From: Lentilactobacillus kisonensis DSM 19906 = JCM 15041
GTDB taxonomy: Bacteria; Bacillota; Bacilli; Lactobacillales; Lactobacillaceae
Assembly (NCBI RefSeq): GCF_001434135.1
Contig: NZ_AZEB01000004.1
Coordinates: forward strand, 80,250 to 144,249
DNA: 64,000 bases
Reading direction: 5' to 3'
Below the pieces are notes generated by a model that saw only the letters and a list, made by a program, of their open reading frames with translations, ran no database searches and was not told the DNA's origin. Below are positions 44,158 to 53,168 of this stretch, piece by piece. The translations under genes were made by a program, and so were the position numbers. Positions within the stretch are counted from its first letter, which is position 1, and every line of letters starts with the position of its first letter.

Positions 44158-46194
44158 TTAAGCGGCTACTTGGCTATTGGCCGGTTCAACGATGATGGCG
44201 TCATTCTTAAGATCAACGTTGAAGTTCTTAACGTCAGGATTCTTTAGATAACTGTTAGTCAGCTTATCGGTAATTTCCTTGGTAATAACCCGGTGCATTG
44301 GCCGAGCACCAAGTTCCTTGCTGTAGCCCAAATCAACCAACTTGTTTTTCGCAGCTTCAGTAACCGTGAAGTGAATGCCACGTGATTTATCGACTAAGGT
44401 GTTTAAATCACCTAGCATCAAGTCAAGAATTTGGAGCAGGTCAGGCTTGGTTAATGAATTGAACTGGATAATATCATCAATTCGGTTCAAGAACTCTAGC
44501 TTAAAGTAGGGTTTCAGTCGATCAATGACGCTTTGCTTATTATCAGCTTCACTTTGACCAGCATTACTGGTCATAATGATGACGGTGTTACTAAAATCGA
44601 CGGTGCGGCCTTGCGCATCAGATAAACGGCCATCGTCCAGGATTTGTAGCAACAGGTTTAAAACGTCTGGGTGGGCTTTTTCGATTTCATCCATCAAAAT
44701 CAAGCTGTATGGATGACGGCGAACTTGTTCAGTTAGTCGGCCACCTTCCTCATAACCCACGTAACCAGGGGCTGAACCGATCAACTTGCTGGCACTAATT
44801 TTATCCATGTACTCCGACATATCGTATCTAAACATTGCCTTGGTCGTGCCGAATAATTCTTTAGCAAGGGCTTTAGCAGTTTGTGTCTTACCAACGCCGG
44901 TAGGACCGACAAACAGGAAGCTGCCAATTGGGCGGTTGCCTTCCGTAAAGCCAACTCGTGAACGACGGATAGCAGCTGAAATGGCATCCAATGCCTTATT
45001 TTGGCCAATAACTTCTTTCTTTAAATCCTTATCAAGATTATTGAGTTGGTTGACTTCATTCTTATTAACGTCGGTAACTGGGACGCCCGTGATCCGTTCA
45101 ACGACTGACTGAATGACTTCAGGAGTTACTTTAGGCGTTTCAACTTTTGTGCCGTTATCGATATTCTTGATTTGATCATTGACCTTATCAAGCTTGTCAC
45201 GCAGCTGAGCGGCCTTTTCGAAATCATCCTTGGAAGAGGCAGCCTGCTTGTCTTTTTCAAGCTGTTGAGCTTCCTGTTGCAAGGTGGATTTATCTTTCGT
45301 CAATGATGAACCCATGGCAACTTTGGCACCAGCTTGGTCGATCAAGTCAATCGCCTTATCAGGGTTCATTCGATCCTGAATGTAACGGTTACTCAAGGAA
45401 ACGGCAGCCTTTAGGGCATCAGCCGTATAGGTAACGTGATGGAACTTCTCGTATTTTGGTGCTAAGCCCTTAATGATGGTTAGCGTGTCCTTTTCACTTG
45501 GTTCGTTAACCATAATTGGTTGGAACCGACGAGCTAAGGCTTGATCTTTTTCAATGTCACGATATTCATTACTGGTGGTGGCACCAATTAATTGGAAGTC
45601 ACCCCGAGCCAATTTAGGCTTCAAAATGTTACCAGCATCCATCTTGTCGCCTTCACCAGTTGAGCCAGCCCCCATAATCTGGTGAATTTCGTCGATAAAC
45701 AAGATGACGTTTTTGTCTTTGGAGACGCTGTCGATTAACTGCTTCATCCGTTCTTCAAATTGACCCCGAATACCGGTGCCTTGAACGAGTGAAACAACGT
45801 CAATGGAAACAATCTTCTTATTAAGTAGTTTTTCGGAAACGTCGCCAGCGACAATTTTTTGAGCTAAGCCTTCGACAACTGCTGTCTTTCCAACGCCAGC
45901 TTCACCAATTAACACTGGGTTGTTCTTGGTTCGGCGACTTAAAACTTCTTCCATTTGTTCAATTTCTTTATCCCGGCCAATGACGGGGTCTAATTTGCCG
46001 TCTTTGGCCATTTGGGTTAAATCAGTTCCATATTCATCTAGCAAGCTTTTCTTGTTTTGAGGTGTGCGTTCCTGCACTTGGATAGGTTGCTGACGCATTT
46101 GTTGACGACCATTGGAATCTCCAAGCGCCTGTTTGAAGAATGGATCATTGAAAATGTCATCAAAACCATTTGCACCAAAAATATCATTATTCAT
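44158..46194 (-). CDS. clpL: Clp protease-family ATPase ClpL
   Basis: 678 aa HSP100 disaggregase. Short N-terminus starting [20 protein letters not shown] without the Clp_N repeats of ClpB/C and without the ClpE zinc finger, as in ClpL. Two AAA+ modules: GEAGVGKT with VILFIDEIH, and GPTGVGKT with [15 protein letters not shown] coiled middle domain (about 310-350) is present. ATG 46194 chosen because AGGAGGGA is 7 bases upstream; TTG 46200 is closer to it and less likely. The leader of about 270 bases carries a minimal hairpin element. Confidence 0.93.
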   Translation of the reverse strand: MNNDIFGANGFDDIFNDPFFKQALGDSNGRQQMRQQPIQVQERTPQNKKSLLDEYGTDLTQMAKDGKLDPVIGRDKEIEQMEEVLSRRTKNNPVLIGEAGVGKTAVVEGLAQKIVAGDVSEKLLNKKIVSIDVVSLVQGTGIRGQFEERMKQLIDSVSKDKNVILFIDEIHQIMGAGSTGEGDKMDAGNILKPKLARGDFQLIGATTSNEYRDIEKDQALARRFQPIMVNEPSEKDTLTIIKGLAPKYEKFHHVTYTADALKAAVSLSNRYIQDRMNPDKAIDLIDQAGAKVAMGSSLTKDKSTLQQEAQQLEKDKQAASSKDDFEKAAQLRDKLDKVNDQIKNIDNGTKVETPKVTPEVIQSVVERITGVPVTDVNKNEVNQLNNLDKDLKKEVIGQNKALDAISAAIRRSRVGFTEGNRPIGSFLFVGPTGVGKTQTAKALAKELFGTTKAMFRYDMSEYMDKISASKLIGSAPGYVGYEEGGRLTEQVRRHPYSLILMDEIEKAHPDVLNLLLQILDDGRLSDAQGRTVDFSNTVIIMTSNAGQSEADNKQSVIDRLKPYFKLEFLNRIDDIIQFNSLTKPDLLQILDLMLGDLNTLVDKSRGIHFTVTEAAKNKLVDLGYSKELGARPMHRVITKEITDKLTNSYLKNPDVKNFNVDLKNDAIIVEPANSQVAA

Positions 46195-46215
46195 AGGCAA
46201 TCCCTCCTGTTATAA

Positions 46216-46258
46216 AGTGAGCGGAGCAGAGCGGTTTCTGCTCTGCGGAGCTGTCCTA
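46216..46258 (+). repeat. Hairpin element, copy 16 (43-bp minimal form, clpL leader)
   Basis: AGTGAGCGGAGCAGAGC-GGTTT-CTGCTCTGCGGAGCTGTCCTA: both ends plus the outer GCAGAG/CTCTGC stem only. It sits 22 bases upstream of the clpL ATG, the same offset as in gap and pgcA. Confidence 0.88.
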
Positions 46259-46439
46259 ATCTACATAAAATAGAATAACTACTCAGTAGTAGTAACGAAC
46301 AATTCAAATTGTTAAAAACTGCACCTAAATTTTTCCAACTCAAACTCAATCTTTGAATTTAGCTTGAAGATGGTTAAACGCAGAAAATCACTTTGTAAAA
46401 CCGCTCTTTGATAATCCTGATCATAAAAATCGTTCAATT

Positions 46440-46459
46440 AGGGGAATACCTGTTCCCCT
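46440..46459. promoter_or_regulatory. Inverted repeat in the clpL leader
   Basis: AGGGGAA-TACCTG-TTCCCCT, perfect 7-bp arms, just downstream of the predicted clpL start point. It could be an operator or a 5' mRNA hairpin. Confidence 0.5.
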
Positions 46460-46464
46460 AACGA

Positions 46465-46501
46465 ACAATTATATAATATCATATAATTGTAATATGTGCA
46501 A
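46465..46501 (-). promoter_or_regulatory. clpL promoter with an embedded palindrome
   Basis: On the minus strand TTGCAC (46501-46496), 17-base spacer, TATTAT (46478-46473). A perfect inverted repeat ACAATTATAT...ATATAATTGT (46465-46490) overlaps the -10 and could bind a repressor. No CtsR heptad seen. Confidence 0.6.
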
Positions 46502-46584
46502 GCGATGAGTTTCGAAATGCATCGAGAAAAGATACTGTTATATAGGCGTTTCTACAAATCAAGGAAGATATTAGGAATAAAAAA

Positions 46585-46612
46585 TAGCACTCCAATAAAT
46601 AGAGTGCTAACC
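46585..46612 (-). terminator. osmC terminator with a CIRCE-like sequence
   Basis: On the minus strand TTAGCACTC-9 bases-GAGTGCTA followed by six T. It matches the HrcA box (TTAGCACTC-N9-GAGTGCTAA) at all but one base. Its position 29 bases past the osmC stop, with a T-run, argues for a terminator; it lies 390 bp upstream of clpL. Confidence 0.6.
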
Positions 46613-46640
46613 AATAATGTAATTTTAATTAAACATCCAA

Positions 46641-47069
46641 CTACTTATTGCTAATCTCAAAAGAAAATTCTACCGAGTTTTGAAGGGTATTATGAATCGT
46701 TGAAATATGGATCACGTCCTCGACAAACTGCTCGGTCTTTTCCTTATCCATATCAGGGGACTGACAATCAATTTTGGCATAAATTTTGGTTACCTTAGAT
46801 GATTTATCGGGATAACGTTCGGTTTCGGCAGTAAAGTCCATATCAAATTTACTTAATTTAACTTTGTACTTCGGACTGTGCGCATAGGCTGCCGCGCTAG
46901 CTCCCAAGCAGGCACCAAGCGCACCGAGTAAATACTCAACTGGTGATGGGCCAGTATCGGTACCATGATGTTCAGTCGGGGTGTCTGAAATAAAACGATG
47001 CAGGCGGGCGGTGTGGACCGTCTTAGCGCCAATGTTGCGCAATTCTGAATGAACGGTGTATTCTGACAT
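46641..47069 (-). CDS. OsmC/Ohr family protein
   Basis: 142 aa, thiol-based hydroperoxide reductase fold. The first catalytic Cys is in LLGALGACLGASAAAY. The second Cys, usually in a CPVSNTL-like segment, is replaced: here STIHNTLQNSVEF, so classic two-Cys peroxidase chemistry is doubtful. GPSPVEYLLGAL is the family core. AAAGGAG precedes the ATG. Could be a redox-sensing or YhfA-type member. Confidence 0.88.
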   Translation of the reverse strand: MSEYTVHSELRNIGAKTVHTARLHRFISDTPTEHHGTDTGPSPVEYLLGALGACLGASAAAYAHSPKYKVKLSKFDMDFTAETERYPDKSSKVTKIYAKIDCQSPDMDKEKTEQFVEDVIHISTIHNTLQNSVEFSFEISNK

Positions 47070-47399
47070 GGTATGATCTCCTTTGTTAGTTTCTGCCCAT
47101 AGTTTACAGCAAAAAGAGAGCGCTTCCTAGCAAGAAAAAATAAAAAAGAGTCAAAGATTAATAACCCATAGAGGAGCGGGGGTACGTAAAAATTATATCT
47201 GAAAATCAGCTAAATTCACTGAGTGATATAATTATAAAAGAAATTTGGTTTCTGGTTTTCAGTTTGCGATAAGGGTCTATTGGGACATAATTTGGATTAA
47301 ACCATACATATTTTGAAGCTGGTTTGTTGATTTAACGGGCATGCTTGAGAGATAAGCTTGCCTTAGAATAATAAAGAAATTACATTGAGGGTGATCGAT
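47070..47399. other. Intergenic region with a large inverted repeat
   Basis: AATTATATC (47191-47199) pairs with GATATAATT (47225-47233), which contains a possible -10 TATAAT. CTGAAAATCAG nearby pairs with CTGGTTTTCAG further on. Probably the control region of the HTH gene. No coding sequence seen. Confidence 0.5.
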
Positions 47400-47993
47400 A
47401 TGATTGATGACCAACTTTCTCAGCAACTCAAAGCAAAACGGATTGCATCGTCTTTAACGCAACAACAATTAGCAGATCGCCTAAATGTTTCAAGAAAGAC
47501 CGTTTCTGGTTGGGAAACTGGCAGAAGCTTACCAAATATTGACACTTTGCGACAAATAGCGAGGATCTACAAAGTTTCTCTTGATCAACTGGTATCTGAC
47601 CCTCAGCAACTAGAAAGCAAGGAAATGATGGCACAGCCGCAGTTATCTAGTATTCATCGGCTCACCAATAATATCCTTATCATTATTTTGGCAGTATTGG
47701 TAGCGGAAAGGGTAACTCAATATGCAATCAGAGCTGCGTTCCTATATATGGATGTCTTAATTGTTTTAATCCTGGGTTTGCGGATTGCAATCAGCAAATA
47801 TGGGATAAAAAGGGTAAACCCGCTTAAATCACCAGCTTTTCTGAGTGGTTATGCCTTGTTTACTTTAGCTGCGATTGTGGGAGCCATCACTTACTTGTTT
47901 AACATGGGATTTGGGTTCCAATATGGCATCGGATTTTCTGGTTACTTAGCATTGTTTAACCTTTTTCTGATTTGGCATCATCGAAACGAATAG
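47400..47993 (+). CDS. Xre-family regulator with C-terminal membrane segments
   Basis: 197 aa. HTH at about 8-60 (KRIASSLTQQQLADRLNVSR, then SLPNIDTLRQIARIYKVSLDQL). Three hydrophobic segments follow (LIIILAVLVAERV, LIVLILGLRIAI, ALFTLAAIVGAITYLF). This membrane-tethered layout is common beside bacteriocin- or bacitracin-type ABC transporters, and such genes follow here. ATG 47400 has GAGGGTGA 7 bases upstream. Confidence 0.88.
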   Translation: MIDDQLSQQLKAKRIASSLTQQQLADRLNVSRKTVSGWETGRSLPNIDTLRQIARIYKVSLDQLVSDPQQLESKEMMAQPQLSSIHRLTNNILIIILAVLVAERVTQYAIRAAFLYMDVLIVLILGLRIAISKYGIKRVNPLKSPAFLSGYALFTLAAIVGAITYLFNMGFGFQYGIGFSGYLALFNLFLIWHHRNE

Positions 47994-48075
47994 GCTGATT
48001 GTTGACGGTTACTGAAGTGGTATCGATCACATTTAAAACATGCAGTATCAAGCACAATCCGGGGGAGTGATCGGG

Positions 48076-48984
48076 ATGACTGATATTTTAGCCTTCAAAC
48101 ATTTAACTAAGCAGTTTGGCAAGCGGAAGGTTCTGGACGATTTATCGTTCAATATTCCAAGGGGGCACGTTGTTGGCTTGGTTGGTCCGAATGGGGCTGG
48201 TAAATCAACAATTATGAAGTGCATCTTGGGAATCTATTCATATGATAAAGGGGCGCTATTTTTTGATCAGCAACGAATTACGGCAAGTAATGTGAAAGTG
48301 ATGAGTTCGCGGACTGGCGCGCTAATTGAGAGCCCATCGATTTATCCGTTTTTGAGTGGCTGGCAGCATTTTAAATTATATTCAGCACCAAAAGACAATG
48401 TGGCGCGAATTATTAAATTATTAGGGATGGACTCTTATATTCACCAGCAGGTTACTGCTTACTCTTTTGGGATGAAACAGAAACTTGGAATCGCCTTGGC
48501 ACTGATCAATCAGCCAGAATTAGTCATTCTCGACGAGCCGATGAATGGATTGGACTTAATGGCTACCTTAGATCTTCGGAGAATAATTCGATCGGAAGTG
48601 AAAAGGGGGACCACGTTTATTGTTTCCAGTCATATCTTAAGTGAACTCGAGAAAATTTCTGACGATATTATTTTGATTAATAACGGTAAATTGGTATTTC
48701 AAACAACTTTAAAAGAATTGCAAGGGTTGGGGAATCGATATTATCTGGTGACGACTGATGACAACGAGAAAGCCATGAGGTTACTAGCGAATAGCGGAAT
48801 TACAGCTGAGTTACGAGAAAATGCTGTTCTAATTGATAATACAACTGATAATCTGACAAATTCGTTGAAAATTTTGTTGGCGAACGATCTTCACCTGGAC
48901 GATGTAAACCATCAGGAAATTGATTTGGAAACAGCAACTCTACACTTTATCAAAGAATCAAAAGGGGGAGTTGACCATGATTGA
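48076..48984 (+). CDS. ABC transporter ATP-binding protein (BcrA-like)
   Basis: 302 aa. Walker A GPNGAGKST, signature YSFGMKQKLGIAL (F replacing the usual S-G pair region), Walker B LVILDEPMNGLD, H-loop VSSHILSE. BcrA/lantibiotic-immunity type export. ATG 48076 has GGGGGAGTG upstream; the frame opening at 48040 lacks a site. Its stop overlaps the permease start by 8 bases, so they are coupled. Confidence 0.92.
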   Translation: MTDILAFKHLTKQFGKRKVLDDLSFNIPRGHVVGLVGPNGAGKSTIMKCILGIYSYDKGALFFDQQRITASNVKVMSSRTGALIESPSIYPFLSGWQHFKLYSAPKDNVARIIKLLGMDSYIHQQVTAYSFGMKQKLGIALALINQPELVILDEPMNGLDLMATLDLRRIIRSEVKRGTTFIVSSHILSELEKISDDIILINNGKLVFQTTLKELQGLGNRYYLVTTDDNEKAMRLLANSGITAELRENAVLIDNTTDNLTNSLKILLANDLHLDDVNHQEIDLETATLHFIKESKGGVDHD

Positions 48985-49744
48985 TTTACTGAAACAGGAG
49001 TTCTATAAGTTAATTCATCAAAAAAGTATTTTGGCTTCACCGATTGTTCTCCTTGGGTTGATGTTATTTGTTGGATTGGCAACAATTAATACTGGTGATT
49101 TGGATGACTATACGATATAAGGGTTTGCTGCTGGTCAGTGGTTGGATATTTTGATTATTATTGCGGGAGCCAACATCATTTCCATGGAATTTGAACACGG
49201 AACGATCAAACACCTAATTGCACAACATAATAATCGGTTATTGATTTACCTTTCCAAGATAATTGTCATTAGCGTTTACTGTATGGTGCTTCACCTATGT
49301 GCGTTTATTTTTACAATTATAGTAAAGTACGTTGTATATGGGCGAAGTCACCCATTTGGCGCAACATATGCCAATCATCAAACGGTGATGCAATTACTCA
49401 TTACGAATGTTTTAAGCAACCTGTTTTCATGCTTATTAATTATTACCGTTGTCTTTGTCATTGCCAGCTTGAGTAGAACAAGTTCCGTTGCCGCGGTCAT
49501 TGGCGTCCTATTTATTTTTATGGCAACTGCTATGTCCAGAATTTTGATTGGGATGATGGGACATGTGCTACCGCTTATTAAGTGGAATCCTGGAAATATG
49601 TTCAACGTTGCTTTTCAATTCACAACACCAGGTGTTTACCAACAATCAATGCTTACGGATTGGCAGTTAGTGATGGGTAATTTGGCATGGGCTGTTGTAT
49701 TCATTGCGATTGGATATTATGCGTTTAAGCGGAAGCGCGTTTGA
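48977..49744 (+). pseudogene. ABC permease interrupted by an in-frame stop
   Basis: 255-codon frame, starting MIDLLKQEFYKLIHQKS and ending YYAFKRKRV, with about six hydrophobic segments typical of BcrB/ABC-2 permeases. Codon 48 is TAA (49118-49120, after DDYTI); the frame continues unbroken with GFAAGQWLDILIIIAG. A single substitution could restore it. Either the transporter is inactive or a downstream restart (TTG 49142) makes a shortened permease without TM1. A sequencing error is possible. Confidence 0.85.
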
Positions 49745-49783
49745 AGCTTGTAAGAAGCGCATTAAAAAGGATTTTAAATCTTA

Positions 49784-49823
49784 ACAGATACGACGTTAAT
49801 AAAACGCAGTGTCTGTTTTATTT
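49784..49823 (+). terminator. Terminator of the ABC cluster
   Basis: ACAGATAC with GTGTCTGT (one G:T) followed by TTTATTTTATT. Confidence 0.65.
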
Positions 49824-49939
49824 TATTGATGAAGTCAGGATCCTTTACATAAGGAAGTTTCACTTTGTTAGTTCAACGGGTTAGTCTACAATAAAGTGTA
49901 AATATAATGGTCAAATCAGGAATATTACGAGGTAGTAGG

Positions 49940-50635
49940 ATGAAAACATTGATTTTAATTTCCCATCCCCAACTTGCGGATTCAGCCACCCAGCAGTTTT
50001 TGAAAACCGCTGGTAATTCGCAACCGGATGTTACTTTTCAGCACATTGATGAACGCTATCAAAATGGCAATTTGGATGTTAAGCATGAGCAACAACAGCT
50101 CTCAAAATATGATCGGATTGTCTTTCAGTTTCCGATGTACTGGTATTCATCGCCAGCAAGTTTGAAGCAGTACATGGATGATGTTTTTACCCGAAAATTT
50201 GTGGTGGCGGATCATTTGTTGCGCAACAAAGAACTTGGCATTGTGGCGACTTTAGGCGATGCTGAGGCGGAATTTCAAGCGGGTGGCAGTGAACACTTCA
50301 CGATTTCGGAACTATTACGACCGTTTGAGGCGTTTGCGAACAAAGCCGGGATGATCTATTTAAAGCCGTTTGTGGTTAATCAGTTTGGCTATCTGGATGA
50401 GCCACAGAAAGAAACGCTGTTAATAGCCTATTTGCAATACATTAGTGCCCCAATGCCGTTGAATTTGGATAATCGGGAAGCATGGCTGTTGTCGCGGCTC
50501 AAGAAACTGAAACAGGGAAAGTCGGCCGCTGACCAGGAGAAGCTCGATTTAATTATTGGCGTGATTGGCGCCCAGCAGGACCAGATCGATGATTTGAAAG
50601 TAAACGTTAAAATGATTCGGGATCAGGAGGAATAA
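49940..50635 (+). CDS. NAD(P)H-dependent oxidoreductase, flavodoxin-like fold
   Basis: 231 aa. Quinone reductase/KefG-like FMN protein: LILISHPQLADSATQQFL, QFPMYWYSSPASLKQYMDDVF and GGSEHFTISELLRPFE. Longer than the usual 170-190 aa because of a C-terminal helical extension (REAWLLSRLKKLKQG ... LKVNVKMIRDQEE). ATG 49940 with GAGGTAG upstream. A 59-aa gene follows after two bases, also helical, so the two may interact. Confidence 0.88.
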   Translation: MKTLILISHPQLADSATQQFLKTAGNSQPDVTFQHIDERYQNGNLDVKHEQQQLSKYDRIVFQFPMYWYSSPASLKQYMDDVFTRKFVVADHLLRNKELGIVATLGDAEAEFQAGGSEHFTISELLRPFEAFANKAGMIYLKPFVVNQFGYLDEPQKETLLIAYLQYISAPMPLNLDNREAWLLSRLKKLKQGKSAADQEKLDLIIGVIGAQQDQIDDLKVNVKMIRDQEE

Positions 50636-50637
50636 GA

Positions 50638-50817
50638 ATGAGTGACACAACGGATTGGTTAGATCAGCAGCTTTCTCAATTAAAGAAGCAGGAATCGTCA
50701 TTTATTAACCGATCAATTTTAGCCGCAGCAAAGGCCTTAGCTAAGGAGCAGACCAAGCGTATTCAGCAGTCCCAAGATGAGATTGATGGGCGGATTTGGA
50801 GTCCGGATAAATGGTGA
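50638..50817 (+). CDS. Small helical protein, 59 aa, in operon with the oxidoreductase
   Basis: Reads MSDTTDWLDQQLSQLKKQES and ends IDGRIWSPDKW. CAGGAGG lies 8 bases before the ATG, overlapping the end of the upstream gene. Gln/Lys-rich amphipathic helix. Not recognised. The tight coupling suggests a partner of the flavoprotein. Confidence 0.75.
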   Translation: MSDTTDWLDQQLSQLKKQESSFINRSILAAAKALAKEQTKRIQQSQDEIDGRIWSPDKW

Positions 50818-50922
50818 TAATTGGTTAAATATTATAGTTGACATTGTTAACAATTGGTAGATAATAAATTGGTGATTCTTTTCAGTACAATAACAGATAA
50901 AATGAACAACGGGGGATTTCTA

Positions 50923-52272
50923 ATGATTAAAGGAGTAACACGGTTATTGATCGGTAGCTTTGCCATTATGATAGTGGTATTGGGGATGAGCATGAGGGCA
51001 AATGCAGACTCGAATTCTCAAACTATCCCTATTTCAATCAGTGCAAATAACGTGAATAAGTCTATTGATTTTGTCTTCAATCCTAATGCCAAGAACTCAC
51101 AAGATGGGGTGGATGCGTCATTACCTGGATATAGCATTAATGATGTATCAAAGGTCCTTGTAACTTTAAACACGGGGTCAAATGATGCTTGGTATAATGA
51201 GTTTAATGCGTTACCTGAAGCTAATGAAGTTGATACCTATGTCTGGGGAACTGAGAATTCTGATAAGCCTCAAAAATCTGAAAAGCCAGACCAAATTATC
51301 CAGGGAAGTCAATTAAATGGGATGACGCCAGCCGAGTATATCTTTAGTAGTAGCTTTTCAATGGGCAACGTTTATGGATCTAACTTACAGTTTATTGGCT
51401 TCGGGTCTAAACCAACTTTAACTACTGATAATGCTAGTAAAATATGGGCGATTGATTCAATCAAAATTCAATACGCCAAAGTTCCAGCCACAACCACGGT
51501 TGATTATGTTGATGAAAATGGGCACACAGTAAAATCTAATTCAATCAATGGGTCGATTGGCGATGCTGGCAAGTACACGCCGGTTGCCCCTAGTGGCTAC
51601 AGGTTGGCTAAGCAAGGTCAAGTTGATTATCAAATGGCGGCAAAGACCAATACGCTAGCGGTTCACGTGGTTGCATTGCCTGTATCAACACCGACTGGCA
51701 GTATTACCACACCAACGGTTACGCCTAAGCCAAATACTGATTGGCATCCGACAAGTTCAACAACCACAAGTGAACCGGCTGTTCCAAACGATGCGGCAGT
51801 TAAAGGATCCGTTGTTTATGCCACCAAGGGAATCTACATGTACAAAAATGCGGACTTTACCAACGCTCAGCGGCTGGCAAAGTATCCGAAAACCAAACGG
51901 GTTAACCGCCCGATGTTTGTCGTAACTGACTACGCTCGTTCTAAGGCTGGTGTTCTCCGCTATAAAGTTCGTGACGTCAATCACGGCAGCAAGACCGCCG
52001 GCAAAGTTGGTTACATTACCGCAAGTCAAAAGTTCGTCGTACCGGTCTATTATCAAACAGTGCCAAAGACCAAGAAGCTAACGGTACTTTCTAGACAGGG
52101 CGTTAATGCCTATCGAAATGTTAATTTGACTAAGCCGGTTAAGCATTTTAAAAAAGGTGCCCGCTTGATGGTTAAGAAGCTCGACAAACATAACTTGACT
52201 ACCCGTTATCAATTGTCTAATGGCAGTTATGTGACTGCTAACAAGAAATTGGTAATTGAAGGGAACCACTAA
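50923..52272 (+). CDS. Secreted surface protein with MucBP-like and DUF5776-type domains
   Basis: 449 aa from ATG 50923 (GGGGGA upstream). Signal peptide 1-28 (LLIGSFAIMIVVLGMSMRANA). N-terminal lectin-like or unknown domain to about 185, a MucBP-type repeat (TVDYVDENGHTVKSNSINGS) at about 190-250, a Pro/Thr linker, then a C-terminal 155-aa domain (YATKGIYMYKNADF ... YVTANKKLVIEG) homologous to the end of the protein at 8439-10394. No LPxTG. Probably wall-bound through that domain; adhesion to mucin-like glycans is a guess. Confidence 0.85.
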   Translation: MIKGVTRLLIGSFAIMIVVLGMSMRANADSNSQTIPISISANNVNKSIDFVFNPNAKNSQDGVDASLPGYSINDVSKVLVTLNTGSNDAWYNEFNALPEANEVDTYVWGTENSDKPQKSEKPDQIIQGSQLNGMTPAEYIFSSSFSMGNVYGSNLQFIGFGSKPTLTTDNASKIWAIDSIKIQYAKVPATTTVDYVDENGHTVKSNSINGSIGDAGKYTPVAPSGYRLAKQGQVDYQMAAKTNTLAVHVVALPVSTPTGSITTPTVTPKPNTDWHPTSSTTTSEPAVPNDAAVKGSVVYATKGIYMYKNADFTNAQRLAKYPKTKRVNRPMFVVTDYARSKAGVLRYKVRDVNHGSKTAGKVGYITASQKFVVPVYYQTVPKTKKLTVLSRQGVNAYRNVNLTKPVKHFKKGARLMVKKLDKHNLTTRYQLSNGSYVTANKKLVIEGNH

Positions 52273-52285
52273 AATAATGGTAAAC

Positions 52286-52318
52286 GATCCTCGGTATTTT
52301 TGCCGAGGATCTTTTTTA
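52286..52318 (+). terminator. Terminator of the surface protein gene
   Basis: GATCCTCGG/CCGAGGATC with six T. Confidence 0.9.
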
Positions 52319-52449
52319 GGTAAAAAGTGAATTTTGAAATGCGAATTTGATGAGTGGATTATGAACTACATAGGTGAAAAGGAAACAAATAATGTTGATT
52401 ATGAGTAAAAACAACTCACTTATGATAAAATCTATTTGAGGTGATAAGT

Positions 52450-52755
52450 ATGACAAATATAACTAAGGATAAGAAAAGAATTCAAGTACAAGTTGATCGG
52501 GACCTGTATAATGATTCGAATGAAGTCTTGAATGACATTGGGATCTCTCAAGCCACTTTGATTAATGCGTTGCTTAAGAAAGTGGTCGCTGAAGGAAGGG
52601 TACCATTTGAATTATCTCAATCCAAGGAGGAACGGCTGAGTTTTGAAATTGCTCGGGAGGTTCGGAAGGCTAATATTCCAGAGATAAAGGATCCCGAAGC
52701 CGCTAAACGTTACCTTCTAGAAAATGGGGATGACAGCTTCGATGAAGAAAAATGA
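52450..52755 (+). CDS. RelB/DinJ-family antitoxin
   Basis: 101 aa. RHH-type N-terminus (RIQVQVDRDLYNDSNEVLNDIGISQATLINALLKKVV) with the DinJ pattern LxxIGIS...AxxxxLKxVV, and an acidic flexible tail that would wrap the toxin. GAGGTGATA precedes the ATG. Overlaps the toxin gene by 14 bases. Autorepression is expected. Confidence 0.88.
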   Translation: MTNITKDKKRIQVQVDRDLYNDSNEVLNDIGISQATLINALLKKVVAEGRVPFELSQSKEERLSFEIAREVRKANIPEIKDPEAAKRYLLENGDDSFDEEK

Positions 52756-53083
52756 TGTTGGATTGGCATATGTAGAATTTGATGATGGTTCAGGTGGTAA
52801 AAGAAGGCCGGTTTTGATTGTTGAGGACAGGGGCTCTTATTATGCAACGTTTAGTATCACGACCAAATTTTCCAGTAAATCTAAGCGAATTCAATCAATT
52901 TACTTTGAGATTCATGAATGGGCAGCATCCGGGCTAAGAAGACCTTCTTGGATTGATGTTGGACACGTTGTGAGATTAGAAAAAACGATTAAGATTCAGT
53001 ATATTGGAAAGTTGCAGATAAATGACGCACAACGTTTCTTAAAGTTCTTGAAGGAACATTATCCTAATAACATTGAGTCATGA
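52742..53083 (+). CDS. PemK/MazF-like toxin
   Basis: 113 aa. GLAYVEFDDGSGGKRRPVLIVED matches the MazF/PemK start (beta strand, GxKRRPVLI), followed by YATFSITTKFS and WIDVGHVVRLEKT. A ribonuclease role is expected. ATG 52742 lies inside the antitoxin gene, after GGGGATGA. Pairing with a DinJ-type rather than MazE-type antitoxin is a mixed arrangement. Confidence 0.82.
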   Translation: MKKNDVGLAYVEFDDGSGGKRRPVLIVEDRGSYYATFSITTKFSSKSKRIQSIYFEIHEWAASGLRRPSWIDVGHVVRLEKTIKIQYIGKLQINDAQRFLKFLKEHYPNNIES

Positions 53084-53168
53084 TTTCACTTAGCGAAAGT
53101 CATAACGAGATGTCCTGTAAGAATCGGTTTAATGTCCGATTAATAATGAATGGATTGCCATAAAAAAA

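Noticed and set aside
46585..46612. CIRCE element controlling clpL as a firm call
   Set aside because: It is 390 bp upstream, ends osmC with a T-run and lacks one consensus base; reported only as a CIRCE-like terminator.
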